Positions 34,915 through 43,463 of a DNA stretch of 64,000 bases are shown in pieces. This DNA is from JAHRAW01 sp965243285 (GTDB taxonomy: Bacteria > Pseudomonadota > Gammaproteobacteria > Arenicellales > Poriferihabitantaceae). The stretch covers positions 1,736,001-1,800,000 of the forward strand of contig OZ251537.1 of the NCBI GenBank assembly GCA_965243285.1, read 5' to 3'. The position numbers and the translations under genes are program-made. A model generated the notes under the pieces. The model made no database searches and was not told where the DNA came from. It saw only the letters and a list, made by a program, of their open reading frames with translations. Positions within the stretch are counted from its first letter, which is position 1, and the number at the start of each line of letters is the position of its first letter.

Positions 34915-36183
34915 TTACACATTAAACCGGAAGTGCATGACATCGCCATCGGCGACGAGGTAATCGCGGCCTTCGAGACGCAAGCGGCCGGCTTCGCGGG
35001 CCGGGGTTTCGCCACCGTATTGTAGGTAATCGGCGTAGGCGATGGTCTCAGCGCGGATGAAGCCTTTTTCGAAGTCGCCGTGAATGACGCCGGCGGCTTG
35101 GGCGGCGGTGGCGCCTACGCGTACCGTCCAGGCGCGTACTTCTTTAGGGCCGGCGGTGAAAAAAGTATGCAGCCCGAGCAAGGAATAACCGGCGCGGATG
35201 ATGCGCGCCAGCCCCGCCTCGCGCATGACGCCGGGCGGGAATAGGTCGGCGAGAAACTGCGCCGCCTCGGCGGCCTCGAGTTCGCCTAAATCTTGCTCGA
35301 TGGCGGCGCACACGGCGATGGCTTGGGTGTCGGCGGCGGTGGCGATTTTTTCGATGTCGCGCAGCCATGGATTGTCGGCCGGGGTGGGATTTCCGCTCGA
35401 ATCCGCATCATTTCCGCCGGAATTCGGTGCATTGCCGGCGGTGGCAGCGGCAGCGGAATTTTCGCCCGAATTCGGTGCATTGCCGGCGGTGGCAGCGGCA
35501 GCGGAATTTTCGCCCGAATCCGCACCATTTCCGCCCGAATCCGCACCATTTTCGCCGACATTGGCGATATACAGCATGGGTTTGGCGGTGAGGAAGCCGT
35601 ACGGCTTGAGAATGCGGCGCTGCTCGGGGTCTAACGCCATGGCGCGCAATGGCTGGCCGCGGTCTAAGTGCTGTTTTACGGCGGCCAATAAATCTCGCTG
35701 GGCGAGGGCGGAGCGGTCGCCGGCCTTGCTGTTTTTTTCGGCGCGGCGCAGGGCGCGGTCGGCGCTTTCCATATCCGCCAACTGCAATTCGGTGTTGATG
35801 GTGTCGATATCGTCGGCCGGCTGCGGCTGCGGCGACACATGGGTGACGGCGTCATCGGCGAAGGCGCGCACCACATGGGCGATGGCGTCCACCTCGCGGA
35901 TGTGCGCCAAAAATCGGTTGCCCAAGCCCTCGCCTTTGGAGGCCCCGGCGACCAAGCCGGCGATGTCCACGAATTCGATGGCGGCTGGAATGATTTTCTG
36001 CGGCGCGACCATCTCGGCTAACCGCGTCAGCCGCGTATCCGGCACCTCCACCATGCCGATGTTGGGGTCGATGGTGCAAAAAGGGTAATTCTCCGCGGCC
36101 GCCGCCCGCGACCGCGTGAGGGCGTTGAAGAGGGTGGATTTGCCCACATTCGGCAAGCCGACGATGCCGCATTTGAAGCTCAT
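34915..36183 (-). CDS. ychF: YchF/OLA1-family ribosome-binding ATPase with 55-residue repeat insertion
   Basis: 422 residues; E. coli YchF has 363. The P-loop GLPNVGKSTLFNALT (8-22), switch regions NYPFCTIDPNIGMVEVPD and FVDIAGLVAGASKGEGLGN are intact. The C-terminal TGS domain ends with FRFNV. The base-specificity motif ANVGE is directly followed by an insertion of ENGADSGG, SAAAATAGNAPNSGEN and similar units (35388-35550). Two 54-bp units are near-identical. After it the sequence resumes with NPWLRDIEKIA. The insertion is in a loop at the edge of the G domain and may be tolerated. It binds ATP and ribosomes and affects stress responses. It is followed by pth in reverse order, as is usual in Gammaproteobacteria. 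Confidence 0.95.
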   Translation of the reverse strand: MSFKCGIVGLPNVGKSTLFNALTRSRAAAAENYPFCTIDPNIGMVEVPDTRLTRLAEMVAPQKIIPAAIEFVDIAGLVAGASKGEGLGNRFLAHIREVDAIAHVVRAFADDAVTHVSPQPQPADDIDTINTELQLADMESADRALRRAEKNSKAGDRSALAQRDLLAAVKQHLDRGQPLRAMALDPEQRRILKPYGFLTAKPMLYIANVGENGADSGGNGADSGENSAAAATAGNAPNSGENSAAAATAGNAPNSGGNDADSSGNPTPADNPWLRDIEKIATAADTQAIAVCAAIEQDLGELEAAEAAQFLADLFPPGVMREAGLARIIRAGYSLLGLHTFFTAGPKEVRAWTVRVGATAAQAAGVIHGDFEKGFIRAETIAYADYLQYGGETPAREAGRLRLEGRDYLVADGDVMHFRFNV

Positions 36184-36392
36184 GGGGCGGGGGGATTAGG
36201 TGATTGTCGATGGATTCGCTCGCGCTGCTTGCCCGGGCCATGCCACGGCGACCGAGCGCGTCGCCGATGGCGCATTCGCAACCCATGAAGCGGGGGATTT
36301 CGGCACCGGCGGCGCGTGCGGTCGGCGCCGATTAAGCGCGCCGACGAGGCCGCATTGTCAACCGCTGAGACCGGGGCGGCGGCGGGTTCGCA

Positions 36393-37043
36393 TTAAGCCG
36401 GCTGAAGGTGGCGGTGTTGAAAGCCATGCTGACGGGCCGGTTTGCGCGGCGGCGCGGTGGCGGTGTGCAGGCGCGTCATGGCGGTTTCGAGGTGGCCGGC
36501 TATGGTTTCATCCAGCGCTTCCATGGCGCAACCGATGGCGGCGTCGATGTGGGCGCGCTGTTCGGCGGCCGGGCGCGTTAGCACATAGCCGGTCACCTGG
36601 GATGGCGCGCCGGGGTGGCCGATGCCGAGCCGCAAGCGCAAGAAATCGCGGCTGCCGAGTTGGCTGATGATGTCGCGCAAGCCGTTGTGGCCGCCGTGGC
36701 CGCCGCCTCTTTTCAGCCGCGCGCAGCCGGGCGGCAAATCCAAATCATCATGCGCTATCAAAATCTGCGGCGGCGGGATGCGATAAAAGGCCGCCACCGC
36801 GGCCACCGCCTGGCCGCTCAAATTCATAAACCCGGTGGGCGCCATCACCCGCACCGCGCCGCCGCCGATGGCACTTTCCCCCAATTCGGCGTTGAGTTTT
36901 TTCTTCGCCGATAGGGTGAATCCATCCGCCGCCTGCATGCGCGCGATAAACCACCGCCCGGCGTTGTGGCGCGTGTCGGCGTAGGCGCGGCCGGGATTGC
37001 CTAATCCCACGATAAGGCGGATGGCGGATGCGTTGGCTTTCAT
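36393..37043 (-). CDS. pth: Peptidyl-tRNA hydrolase
   Basis: 216 residues from ATG 37041-37043 (MKANASAIRLIVGLGNPG). A TTG four codons upstream is less likely. The catalytic His is in YADTRHNAGRWF and Asn in APTGFMNLSGQAV. HDDLDLPPGCARLKRGGGHGGHNGLRDI carries the Asp and second Asn; all four active-site residues are present. It recycles tRNA from peptidyl-tRNA that dropped off ribosomes. The C-terminus has about 20 extra basic residues (APPRKPARQHGFQHRHLQPA). It sits between rplY and ychF, the common order; 36184-36392 shows no gene. Confidence 0.96.
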   Translation of the reverse strand: MKANASAIRLIVGLGNPGRAYADTRHNAGRWFIARMQAADGFTLSAKKKLNAELGESAIGGGAVRVMAPTGFMNLSGQAVAAVAAFYRIPPPQILIAHDDLDLPPGCARLKRGGGHGGHNGLRDIISQLGSRDFLRLRLGIGHPGAPSQVTGYVLTRPAAEQRAHIDAAIGCAMEALDETIAGHLETAMTRLHTATAPPRKPARQHGFQHRHLQPA

Positions 37044-37129
37044 GCTGAGGTTCAATGCGTCGGTGAGGTAGACCGTACCTCGACAGGTGATAGTAGCGCC
37101 AAATGTGGAGTCAGTGGCGCAAGCGTGGG

Positions 37130-37620
37130 GGCTTTTGATGTTGGCTTTGGCTTTTGGCTTTGGCTTTTGATTTTGGCTTTGGCTTTGGCTTTTGATTTTG
37201 ATTTTGATTTTGGCTTTGGCTTTTGCTTTTAACGTTTTGCTCTCCCCCGTGCTTCATCTGGGGGGAGCCAAATCAGGCGGCTTTATCGCCTGATTTGGTG
37301 GGGGGCTGTTGATGTTGATGTTGCCGTTGATGTTGATTTTCGCTTTTCGCTTTTCGCCTTTAGTATTCACTCCCCCCCGGCTTTTATCGAGGGGGAGTCA
37401 AAGCAGAGCCGCGCCGACAGGCGTGGGCTGCTTTGGTGGGGGGGATATCTTCAATATTAGGTTTTACTTGATACTTTTGATTTTCGCTTTCGTTTTTCGC
37501 TTTTAACGTTTCACTCCCCCCAGATGAAGAGGGTGCAGCGGCAGTAGGGGATTGGGGGGTTTTTAATTTACTCCCCCGCGGTACCACGCGGGGGAGTAAG
37601 TTAAAAGCGACAGCAACGGC
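37130..37620. repeat. Mosaic intergenic repeats between pth and rplY
   Basis: The first core is a TTTTGGC-type arm, CTCCCCC...GGGGGGAG, hairpin AAATCAGGCGG...CGCCTGATTT and a TTGATG arm (37130-37345). A second clamp-and-hairpin of different sequence (AAAGCAGAGCC...GGCTGCTTT, 37365-37445) follows. A third is CTCCCCCGCG...CGCGGGGGAG (37570-37605). Three related but sequence-distinct hairpins in one gap show the family is modular. 37621-37719 is A-rich arm debris. Confidence 0.8.
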
Positions 37621-37717
37621 GAAAGCCCAACATCAACAGCAAAATCAAAAGCCAAAAGCCAATAAATCGTCACCAAATCAGCAAAAACTCACCGATTTAG
37701 TGACGATGCCGGCTATC

Positions 37718-37780
37718 AACTACGATGCAGGTCATAAACTAGGATGCGGGTCATAAACTAGGCTGCCGGGCATCAACTAG
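37718..37780. repeat. Tandem repeat grown from the 3' end of rplY
   Basis: About four imperfect 18-19-bp units of the type GATGCGGGTCATAAACTAG end at the rplY stop. Read on the minus strand they repeat GCATC-TAG, the last codon and stop, plus following bases. It is the same phenomenon as at orn. Confidence 0.75.
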
Positions 37781-38444
37781 ATGCGGCGGTGGGGTCGGTG
37801 GGGGTTTCGCCGTCGGGGGTTTCGTCGGTGGTGGGTTGCTCTTCTTCTTCTACTACGACTTTGGGCGGCAGGACGGCTACGGCGGCGTGGTCGTGTTCGC
37901 CTTTTTCATCGTGCACTAAGGCCGGGATGGTGACGCCATCGGGCAACACGATGTCGGAGAGGTGCAGGGATTCGTTGAGGTTTAAGGCCGAGACATCGAG
38001 ATGCAGCGCTTCGGGCAGATTTTTCGGCAGGCAGGAGATTTCCACTTCGGTCATGAGGTGGGAGATGATGCCGCCGGCGGTGCGGACGCCGACGCATTCG
38101 GCTTCGCCGGCGAAGTGAATGGGCAGCGACATGGTGAGCATTTTGGCGTCATCCACGCGCTGAAAATCGGCGTGCAGGATGTTGATTTTGTGGGGGTGGC
38201 GCACCACATCGCGCAAAATCGCCTGCTCTTTGTTGCCGTCGGTGTTGATGATGATGATGGCGGAGTGGAATTCCTCGCGCGCCAGGCTGTGGAACAACAC
38301 ATCATGGTTTACGGCGATGCTGATGTTTTTTTTGCCGCCGCCGTATAGCACCGCCGGCACATCGCCCTCGCGCCGCAAGCGCCGCACCAAGGCGGTGCCG
38401 GAACGGGCGCGAACCCTGGCAATTAGTTCAAATTGGTCGCTCAT
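37773..38444 (-). CDS. rplY: 50S ribosomal protein L25 (general stress protein Ctc form)
   Basis: 223 residues, the long two-domain form. The N-terminal 5S-rRNA-binding L25 domain is ELIARVRARSGTALVRRLRREGDVPAVLYGGG...ILHADFQRVD. The C-terminal TL5/Ctc beta domain is LPIHFAGEAECVGVRTAGGIISHLMTEVEISCLP. The acidic tail VVVEEEEQPTTDETPDGETPT is typical. A GGAGC ribosome site precedes ATG 38442-38444. It lies downstream of prs in the standard order, separated by 111 bp. That gap includes a 14-bp tandem GGGTTCGGGATGAT. Confidence 0.96.
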   Translation of the reverse strand: MSDQFELIARVRARSGTALVRRLRREGDVPAVLYGGGKKNISIAVNHDVLFHSLAREEFHSAIIIINTDGNKEQAILRDVVRHPHKINILHADFQRVDDAKMLTMSLPIHFAGEAECVGVRTAGGIISHLMTEVEISCLPKNLPEALHLDVSALNLNESLHLSDIVLPDGVTIPALVHDEKGEHDHAAVAVLPPKVVVEEEEQPTTDETPDGETPTDPTAASS

Positions 38445-38555
38445 TTTTAGCTCCTCGACAATAGAATTGGGGAATGGGGGGTTCGGGATGATGGGTTCGG
38501 GATGATGGGTTCAAACTAGGGTCGGCGGGCGATGATGGCGGTCAAGCGCGCGCCA

Positions 38556-39506
38556 TCAATCGACAAACAAACTGCTCACCGAATCGCCGGTGGCAATGCG
38601 GCGGATGGATTCGGCCAGCAATTCGGCGATGCTGGATTGCTTGAGCATGGGGCAGGCCAGCGCCGCCTGACTCAAGGCGATGGAATTGGTGACCAATAAT
38701 TCGTCCAATTTGGAATCTTGAATGCGGGCGATGGCGTCGCCGGAAAGCACCGCATGGGTGCAGCACGCCAGTACTTTGGTCGCCCCCTGGCGTTTCAAGG
38801 CGGTGGCCGCTTCGCACAGCGTGTTGGCGGTGTCCACGATGTCGTCGATCAAAATACACGAGCGCCCATGCACCGCGCCGATGATGTGCATAACCTTGGC
38901 TTGGCCGGCGCTGGGGCGGCGTTTGTCGATGATGGCGAGGTCGGTGGCCAGTTGTTTTGCCAGGGCGCGGGCGCGCACCACGCCGCCGACATCCGGCGAC
39001 ACCACCACCGGATTGGGCAGTTGTTTGCGCCACAATTCGCTCATCAATATGGGCGAGGCGTAAATGTTGTCGGTGGGGATATCGAAAAAACCTTGTATTT
39101 GGTCGGCGTGTAGGTCGATGGTCAGCACGCGGTCGGCGCCGGCGGCGCTTATCATCGAGGCCACCAATTTGGCGGAAATGGCCACGCGGGCGGTGCGCGG
39201 GCGGCGGTCTTGGCGCGCATAGCCGAAATACGGCGCCACGGCGGTGATGCGATAAGCAGACGAGCGCTTGATGGCATCGATCATCACCAATAATTCCATC
39301 AAATTATCGTTGCTCGGCGCGCAGGTGGGTTGGATGATGAACACATCCCGCCCGCGCACATTCTCCATTATCTCGACATTGATCTCGCCATCGCTGAACT
39401 TGCCCACCACCGCCTTGCCTAACGGCAGGCCGAGGCATTGCACGGTCTCGCGCGCTAACGCCGGGTTGGCGTTGCCGGTGAACACCGCTAAGTTGTCTAA
39501 GGACAA
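38556..39506 (-). CDS. prs: Ribose-phosphate pyrophosphokinase
   Basis: 316 residues (E. coli 315). It makes PRPP from ribose 5-phosphate and ATP for nucleotide, His and Trp synthesis. Signatures are FSDGEINVEIMENVRGRDVFIIQ, TCAPSNDNLMELLVMIDAIKR, YFGYARQDRR and DLHADQIQGFFDIP. The PRPP loop CILIDDIVDTANTL is also present. The start is TTG 39504-39506 (MSLDNLAVFTGNANPALA); no ATG nearby fits the family N-terminus. tRNA-Gln lies 99 bp upstream. Confidence 0.97.
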   Translation of the reverse strand: MSLDNLAVFTGNANPALARETVQCLGLPLGKAVVGKFSDGEINVEIMENVRGRDVFIIQPTCAPSNDNLMELLVMIDAIKRSSAYRITAVAPYFGYARQDRRPRTARVAISAKLVASMISAAGADRVLTIDLHADQIQGFFDIPTDNIYASPILMSELWRKQLPNPVVVSPDVGGVVRARALAKQLATDLAIIDKRRPSAGQAKVMHIIGAVHGRSCILIDDIVDTANTLCEAATALKRQGATKVLACCTHAVLSGDAIARIQDSKLDELLVTNSIALSQAALACPMLKQSSIAELLAESIRRIATGDSVSSLFVD

Positions 39507-39605
39507 GATGTTATCTCGCGAAAACGATAGGGGCGGCGCTGGCGACGGGCAACGGGGGGCAGGCTAGGGGGGATAAACGACTGGGCGATAATGCACAGCG
39601 GCGGC

Positions 39606-39682
39606 TGGCTGGGGCGGGAGGATTCGAACCTCCGAATGCCGGAATCAAAATCCGGTGCCTTAGGCCACTTGGCTACGCCCCA
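39606..39682 (-). tRNA. tRNA-Gln (anticodon TTG)
   Basis: 77 nt including encoded CCA. Acceptor TGGGGCG pairs with CGCCCCA. The D-arm is GCCAAGTGGCCTAAGGC. Anticodon stem CCGGA/TCCGG has loop TTTTGAT, giving anticodon TTG. The T-arm GGAGG/CCTCC carries loop TTCGAAT. It stands between ispE and prs, as in many Gammaproteobacteria. Confidence 0.97.
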
Positions 39683-40221
39683 AAAACACGCATCACACAT
39701 ACCTATTACACATACCTATTACATACCCATCACAGACGCGACCATGCGCATCACAAAATCACCACCAAAACGCGATGCCACACTTGACCGCTATGGCCCC
39801 GACTAATGCTGACGGCGCCGATGCATAAGCCGCGCATTGTGATTATATCAGCGGCGGGTGTCAATGGATTGCGAGATGTTTCGCGCCCTGACAGGCAACG
39901 GCGCCGGCCACAATATCGAGAAAAACCACTGGCGGGCGGTAGGGAGCGCATCAAAACGCCACTACGCCCCCATCCCCCCAAAATCGCGGTGAAAATTGCC
40001 GCGTTGCCGACCAATTTAGCCAAAATCCCACCAAACTAAGCCGAAAAACCGCCGCCATAGGATGCAAGTACGAATTTGTTACCCATTCAGTGCAAATTAG
40101 CCCTAAGCCGATAGGCCGGCTGAGTTGGTCGGGGGGCGGTTACCGCCGCTCAATAACACGCCATCCGCATAAGGAAAACGCCACTCCACCGTGCAGATTC
40201 AGGTATATAAATCCTTGATTT
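39683..40221. other. Gap between tRNA-Gln and ispE
   Basis: 540 bp without a supported gene. Near the tRNA an 11-13-bp direct repeat (ACACATACCTATT, about 39697-39722) could influence its promoter, which I could not locate. At 40185-40212 a lone right terminus of the mosaic repeat family (CCACCGTGCAGATTCAGGTATATAAATCC) lies without core or left end. Confidence 0.5.
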
Positions 40222-41046
40222 TTAGCGCCAGCGGCTTGCCAACGGGTGGCGGTTGCGGCTGCGGGTGACGAAGGCGTTGAGGCTGGCCGGCAGCCCGGCG
40301 GCGGCGATGCCGGCTTGTTGACGGGTGGCGAAGCGGGCGTACACCGCGCCGCCGCTGCCGCTCATGCGGGCTTCGCCGTGGGCGCCCAAAGCCGCCAGCG
40401 CGGCGCCTACCTCGGGGTGGAGTAGGGCGGCGACCGGCGCCAGGTCGTTATCGGCGGCGCCGGCGGCGGCCGGGCGCGAGGCGTCGCAGCGCAGCGCCGG
40501 GTGGGCGAATACTTCGGCGGTGCTGACTTGCACCGGCGGCACGGCGAGGCACAGCCAGCATTGCGGCGGGTTGCAGGGGGTGAGGGTGGCGCCGATGCCG
40601 CTCGCCAGCGCGGCGCGGCCGCGTATGAACACCGGTACATCGGCGCCCAATTGTCGCCCCAGTTCGGCTAATTGGGGGACGCTGGCGCCGAGCCGCCACA
40701 GCCGGTTCAGCGCCAACAAGGTGGTGGCGGCGCAGGAACTACCGCCGCCGAGTCCGCTGCCAGGCGGGATGCGTTTATGCACGGTGATGACGGTGCCGCG
40801 CGCGGCCGCTTGGGGGTAGGCGGCGCGCAGAAGTTTGGCGGCGCGGATGATTAAATCCTCCACCGGCAGCGCAAAACCATGGCGGTCGATGCGCTGGATG
40901 TCGGGCTGGTCTATGGCTTCGAAGACCAAAGTGTCGCCGAAATCCAAAAACTGAAACAGCGTTCGCACATCATGGTAACCATCGCCGCGTCGCCGCAAAA
41001 CATGCAAAAACAGGTTGATTTTCGCCGGGGCCGGCAGGGTTAGCAT
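40222..41046 (-). CDS. ispE: 4-diphosphocytidyl-2-C-methyl-D-erythritol kinase
   Basis: 274 residues from ATG 41044-41046 (MLTLPAPAKINLFLHVLRRRGDGYHDV). The frame opens 17 codons upstream, but that part contains the 16-bp palindrome and lacks conservation. It is a GHMP kinase of the MEP isoprenoid pathway that phosphorylates CDP-ME. The ATP loop is RIPPGSGLGGGSSCAATTLLAL, and the third motif is MSGSGGAVYARF. LGADVPVFIRGRAALASGIG is typical. It is preceded by lolB and followed by tRNA-Gln. Confidence 0.95.
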   Translation of the reverse strand: MLTLPAPAKINLFLHVLRRRGDGYHDVRTLFQFLDFGDTLVFEAIDQPDIQRIDRHGFALPVEDLIIRAAKLLRAAYPQAAARGTVITVHKRIPPGSGLGGGSSCAATTLLALNRLWRLGASVPQLAELGRQLGADVPVFIRGRAALASGIGATLTPCNPPQCWLCLAVPPVQVSTAEVFAHPALRCDASRPAAAGAADNDLAPVAALLHPEVGAALAALGAHGEARMSGSGGAVYARFATRQQAGIAAAGLPASLNAFVTRSRNRHPLASRWR

Positions 41047-41093
41047 CGGGCGGTGGGAGTAGGGCGGTGATTTTCGCGACGGTGCTGGTGGTT

Positions 41094-41109
41094 GCACATA
41101 TATATGTGC
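41094..41109. promoter_or_regulatory. Perfect 16-bp palindrome before ispE
   Basis: GCACATATATATGTGC is fully self-complementary and lies 48 bp upstream of the ispE ATG. It shares 15 of 16 bases with the palindrome upstream of dsrE (23081). It may be a regulator-binding site or an element remnant. Confidence 0.35.
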
Positions 41110-41154
41110 ATCGTGGTGTGCATTGTGATGTGCGTCGTGCTGGCGCTGAATTCT

Positions 41155-41272
41155 GCGGGCGGGGAGTCAAAACTGGCGGGTTTCATCGCCAGTTTTGACT
41201 CCCCCTCATGGTGAAGCGGGGGGAGTAAAGACTAAAAGCCAAAGCCAAACTCAAAACCAAACCAAAAGCCAA
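41155..41272. repeat. Mosaic repeat core between lolB and ispE
   Basis: Clamp and hairpin GAGTCAAAACTGGCGGG...CGCCAGTTTTGACTC (about 41163-41206) are followed by CCCCTCATGGTGAAGCGGGGGGAG and AAAGCCAAAGCC units. The element sits directly downstream of lolB and could act as its terminator on the minus strand, but no T-run follows. Confidence 0.75.
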
Positions 41273-41273
41273 A

Positions 41274-42365
41274 TCACCCATCTGGCGGGGAAAATTCAAT
41301 ACCGCGCCAGCGTTTGAAGATGATTTTCACGCTTAATTGGTCGCCGATGTAGGTGCCGTCGCGGGCGTAGACTTCGATTCTGCCGGGGGCCGCGGTGATG
41401 GTCATTTTGCGCGGCAAGATGAGCGACCGGGCGGTGGTAGTGGTGGCATCGGCGGCGGCAGAAGCGGAAACACCGGCAGAAATATCCGAAATATCGGCGG
41501 AAACGGCAGAAATATCGGAAATATCGGCGGAAAGGGCGGAAACGGCAGAAATATCGGCCGAAACGGCGGGAGTATCGACAGAAATATCGGCCGGAATACC
41601 GGAAATGTCGGGGATGCCGGGAATATCTGAAATATCGGAAATATCTGAAATATCGAAAACGGCAGGAATGGCAGGAATATCAGCAGAAATGGCAGAAATA
41701 TCGGCCGGAATGGCAGCCGCTACGGCGGCGTAGTCGTCATAGCGAACCAGCCAATCGCCTTGGCTAAAACTCAGCAGGCGGCCGGCGCCATCGAATACTA
41801 AATCCACCGCGCCGGGGTTGGGCAAGCCGCGCGCCCAATGGCGTAATTCCGCGAACGGCACTTGCCAGCCGAGTTTTTGATGCAACGCCTCGGCGGCGGT
41901 GGCGGCTTGGATAACGCCGCCGCGCGTGTCTTTCAGCGTCGCGCCCTCGGGCTGCGCCGAGATTCTCACCCGTCCGCCGCCGAAAGGCCCGTATAACTCG
42001 ATTTGCTGGGTGATTTTTTGGATGCTGCCGGGGCCGCTTTGTCGATAATCCCACAGCAGCGTAGCGCTGCCGCCACGGCGCCCGGTTTTCACCGCTATTT
42101 TGCCGCGCAAACGCCACGCCGAGAGGCGCGATAGCACGGCGCGGCGTTGTTGCCACAGCGCATCCGTCGCCCCGGGGTCAGCCGCCGGCAGCGACGGTGC
42201 CACCGGCGGTGTCGCGCATCCGCCAAGCGCTAACGCAGCCGCAGCCCCCATCGCCAGGGCAAAAATCCGAAGTTTGGCGGCTAAAAAACCACCGCTGTCA
42301 TCGGCGCGCTCGGGCGATATGGGGGCGGTGGGGCGGGGCATGGGTTGATGCATGGGTTGATGCAT
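41274..42365 (-). CDS. lolB: Outer-membrane lipoprotein LolB with ~100-residue Asp-Ile-Ser repeat insertion
   Basis: 363 residues, against about 200 in relatives. The lipobox ALALGGCA (Cys about 50) follows a hydrophobic segment; the start is uncertain because the first codons are three tandem ATGCATCAACC-type units. LSAWRLRGKIAVKTGRRGGSATLLWDYRQ, PFGGGRVRI, LPNPGAVDLVFDGAGRLLSFSQGDWLVRYDDY, then RSLILPRKMTITAAPGRIEV are LolB features. LolB receives lipoproteins from LolA and inserts them in the outer membrane. Between WLVRYDDY and LILPRKM a run of about 100 residues of DIS, DIP, SADIS and PAD units (41426-41725) is inserted, encoded by 9-12-bp tandem repeats. Reading frame and both flanks are intact. 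Confidence 0.9.
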   Translation of the reverse strand: MHQPMHQPMPRPTAPISPERADDSGGFLAAKLRIFALAMGAAAALALGGCATPPVAPSLPAADPGATDALWQQRRAVLSRLSAWRLRGKIAVKTGRRGGSATLLWDYRQSGPGSIQKITQQIELYGPFGGGRVRISAQPEGATLKDTRGGVIQAATAAEALHQKLGWQVPFAELRHWARGLPNPGAVDLVFDGAGRLLSFSQGDWLVRYDDYAAVAAAIPADISAISADIPAIPAVFDISDISDISDIPGIPDISGIPADISVDTPAVSADISAVSALSADISDISAVSADISDISAGVSASAAADATTTTARSLILPRKMTITAAPGRIEVYARDGTYIGDQLSVKIIFKRWRGIEFSPPDG

Positions 42366-42368
42366 GGG

Positions 42369-42795
42369 TTGGTGGGGGTGATCTGGCTTTCGCTTTCGCT
42401 TTTGATTTCGCTTTTGATTTCGTCTTCCGTTTTCGTCTTTAAATGGAATTTATATACCTAAATCTGCACGGTGGGTTTGATTTTGGCTTTTCGCTTTTGG
42501 CTTTGGCTTTGGCTTTGGCTTTGGCTTTTCGCTTTAGACTTGGCTTTAGACTTGGCTTTTGATTTGCTTTTGATTTGCTTTTGACTTGGTTTTTGGTTTT
42601 TACCTGACCCTCATTTGGGCTGATGGGTTGAAGATTTAAAGGCAAAAGCCAAAGCAAAAGCCAAAGCCAAAAGCCAAAATCAAAAGCCAAAGTCAAAAGC
42701 CAAAGCAAAAGCCAAATCAAAAGCCAAAGCAAAAATCCAAAAATAAAATCACCCCCCGTTTTTCTGCGGGGATTTGGGTAGGTAATTCCCAATTA
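42369..42795. repeat. Mosaic intergenic repeat, copy upstream of lolB
   Basis: The left terminus GGAATTTATATACCTAAATC with CTGCACGGTGGG starts at about 42447. A T-rich arm (TTTTGGCTTTGGC), the internal phrase GGGCTGATGGGTTGAAGATTTAAAGGC shared with copies 1, 3 and 4, an A-rich arm (AAAAGCCAAAGCC) and a right end GGGTAGGTAATTCCC follow. The core hairpin is missing in this copy, so it is a deletion variant. Confidence 0.85.
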
Positions 42796-43463
42796 TTGGC
42801 TGGGCGTTATTTTCGGCTGGTGCCGTCGTGCATGTTAATGGGGCGTGGCTCATGTCAGCTAAGTAGGCGCCATCACGGCGGGCGAAAACGCTACATCGGG
42901 GCAGGGTTGCCGAGTATTGACACCGCATTATTTATTGTGTAGGAAGTTGTAGTGTACAAAGCGTTAAATAGTGTCGCATTGTGTCATTGCCGTGACTTTA
43001 TAGATGCGACCCATCGCCATGACTCCATCGCCATGACTCCATCGCCGACATTCGCCATGACTCCATCGCCGACATTTCGCCACCGAGATTTCATCACCGC
43101 AATCGCCGGCCGCGAGAAAATCGCCAATAGGTCGCCCATGAGTCGCCAATGGCTCGAATCCCGGCCAATGCAGCCGCGAATCATCGCCCCCTCATCCGCG
43201 CCGGCATTACCCGCATTGGCATTACCCGCATTGGCATTACCCGCGCCGGCATTATCCGCATTGGCATTATCTGCGCTGGTATGGAAGGTGCGATGGCCGG
43301 CGCCGGCTCATGTGGGCATTGCCGTCGGCTTGCCGATTGCCGATTGCCGCCAGTTGCCCCACGATTTTCCGCTTATCCCCCAGTTTTTCGTGTTACCTCT
43401 CCTTTTTCCCTCGTTTTTCCTCATAGCCGGTTGCCACTGGCGCCATTTTGAATGTCATTTAGC
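42796..43463. other. Gap upstream of the giant gene, with tandem repeats
   Basis: About 670 bp. A frame at 42952-43467 is open but made largely of repeats and shows no family likeness, so I do not call it a gene. Two repeat blocks are clear. One is CATCGCCATGACTC-type 14-bp units with variants (43016-43084). The other is five 15-bp units of type ATTACCCGCATTGGC (43205-43280). A promoter for the giant gene was not identified and no ribosome site precedes its ATG. Confidence 0.6.
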
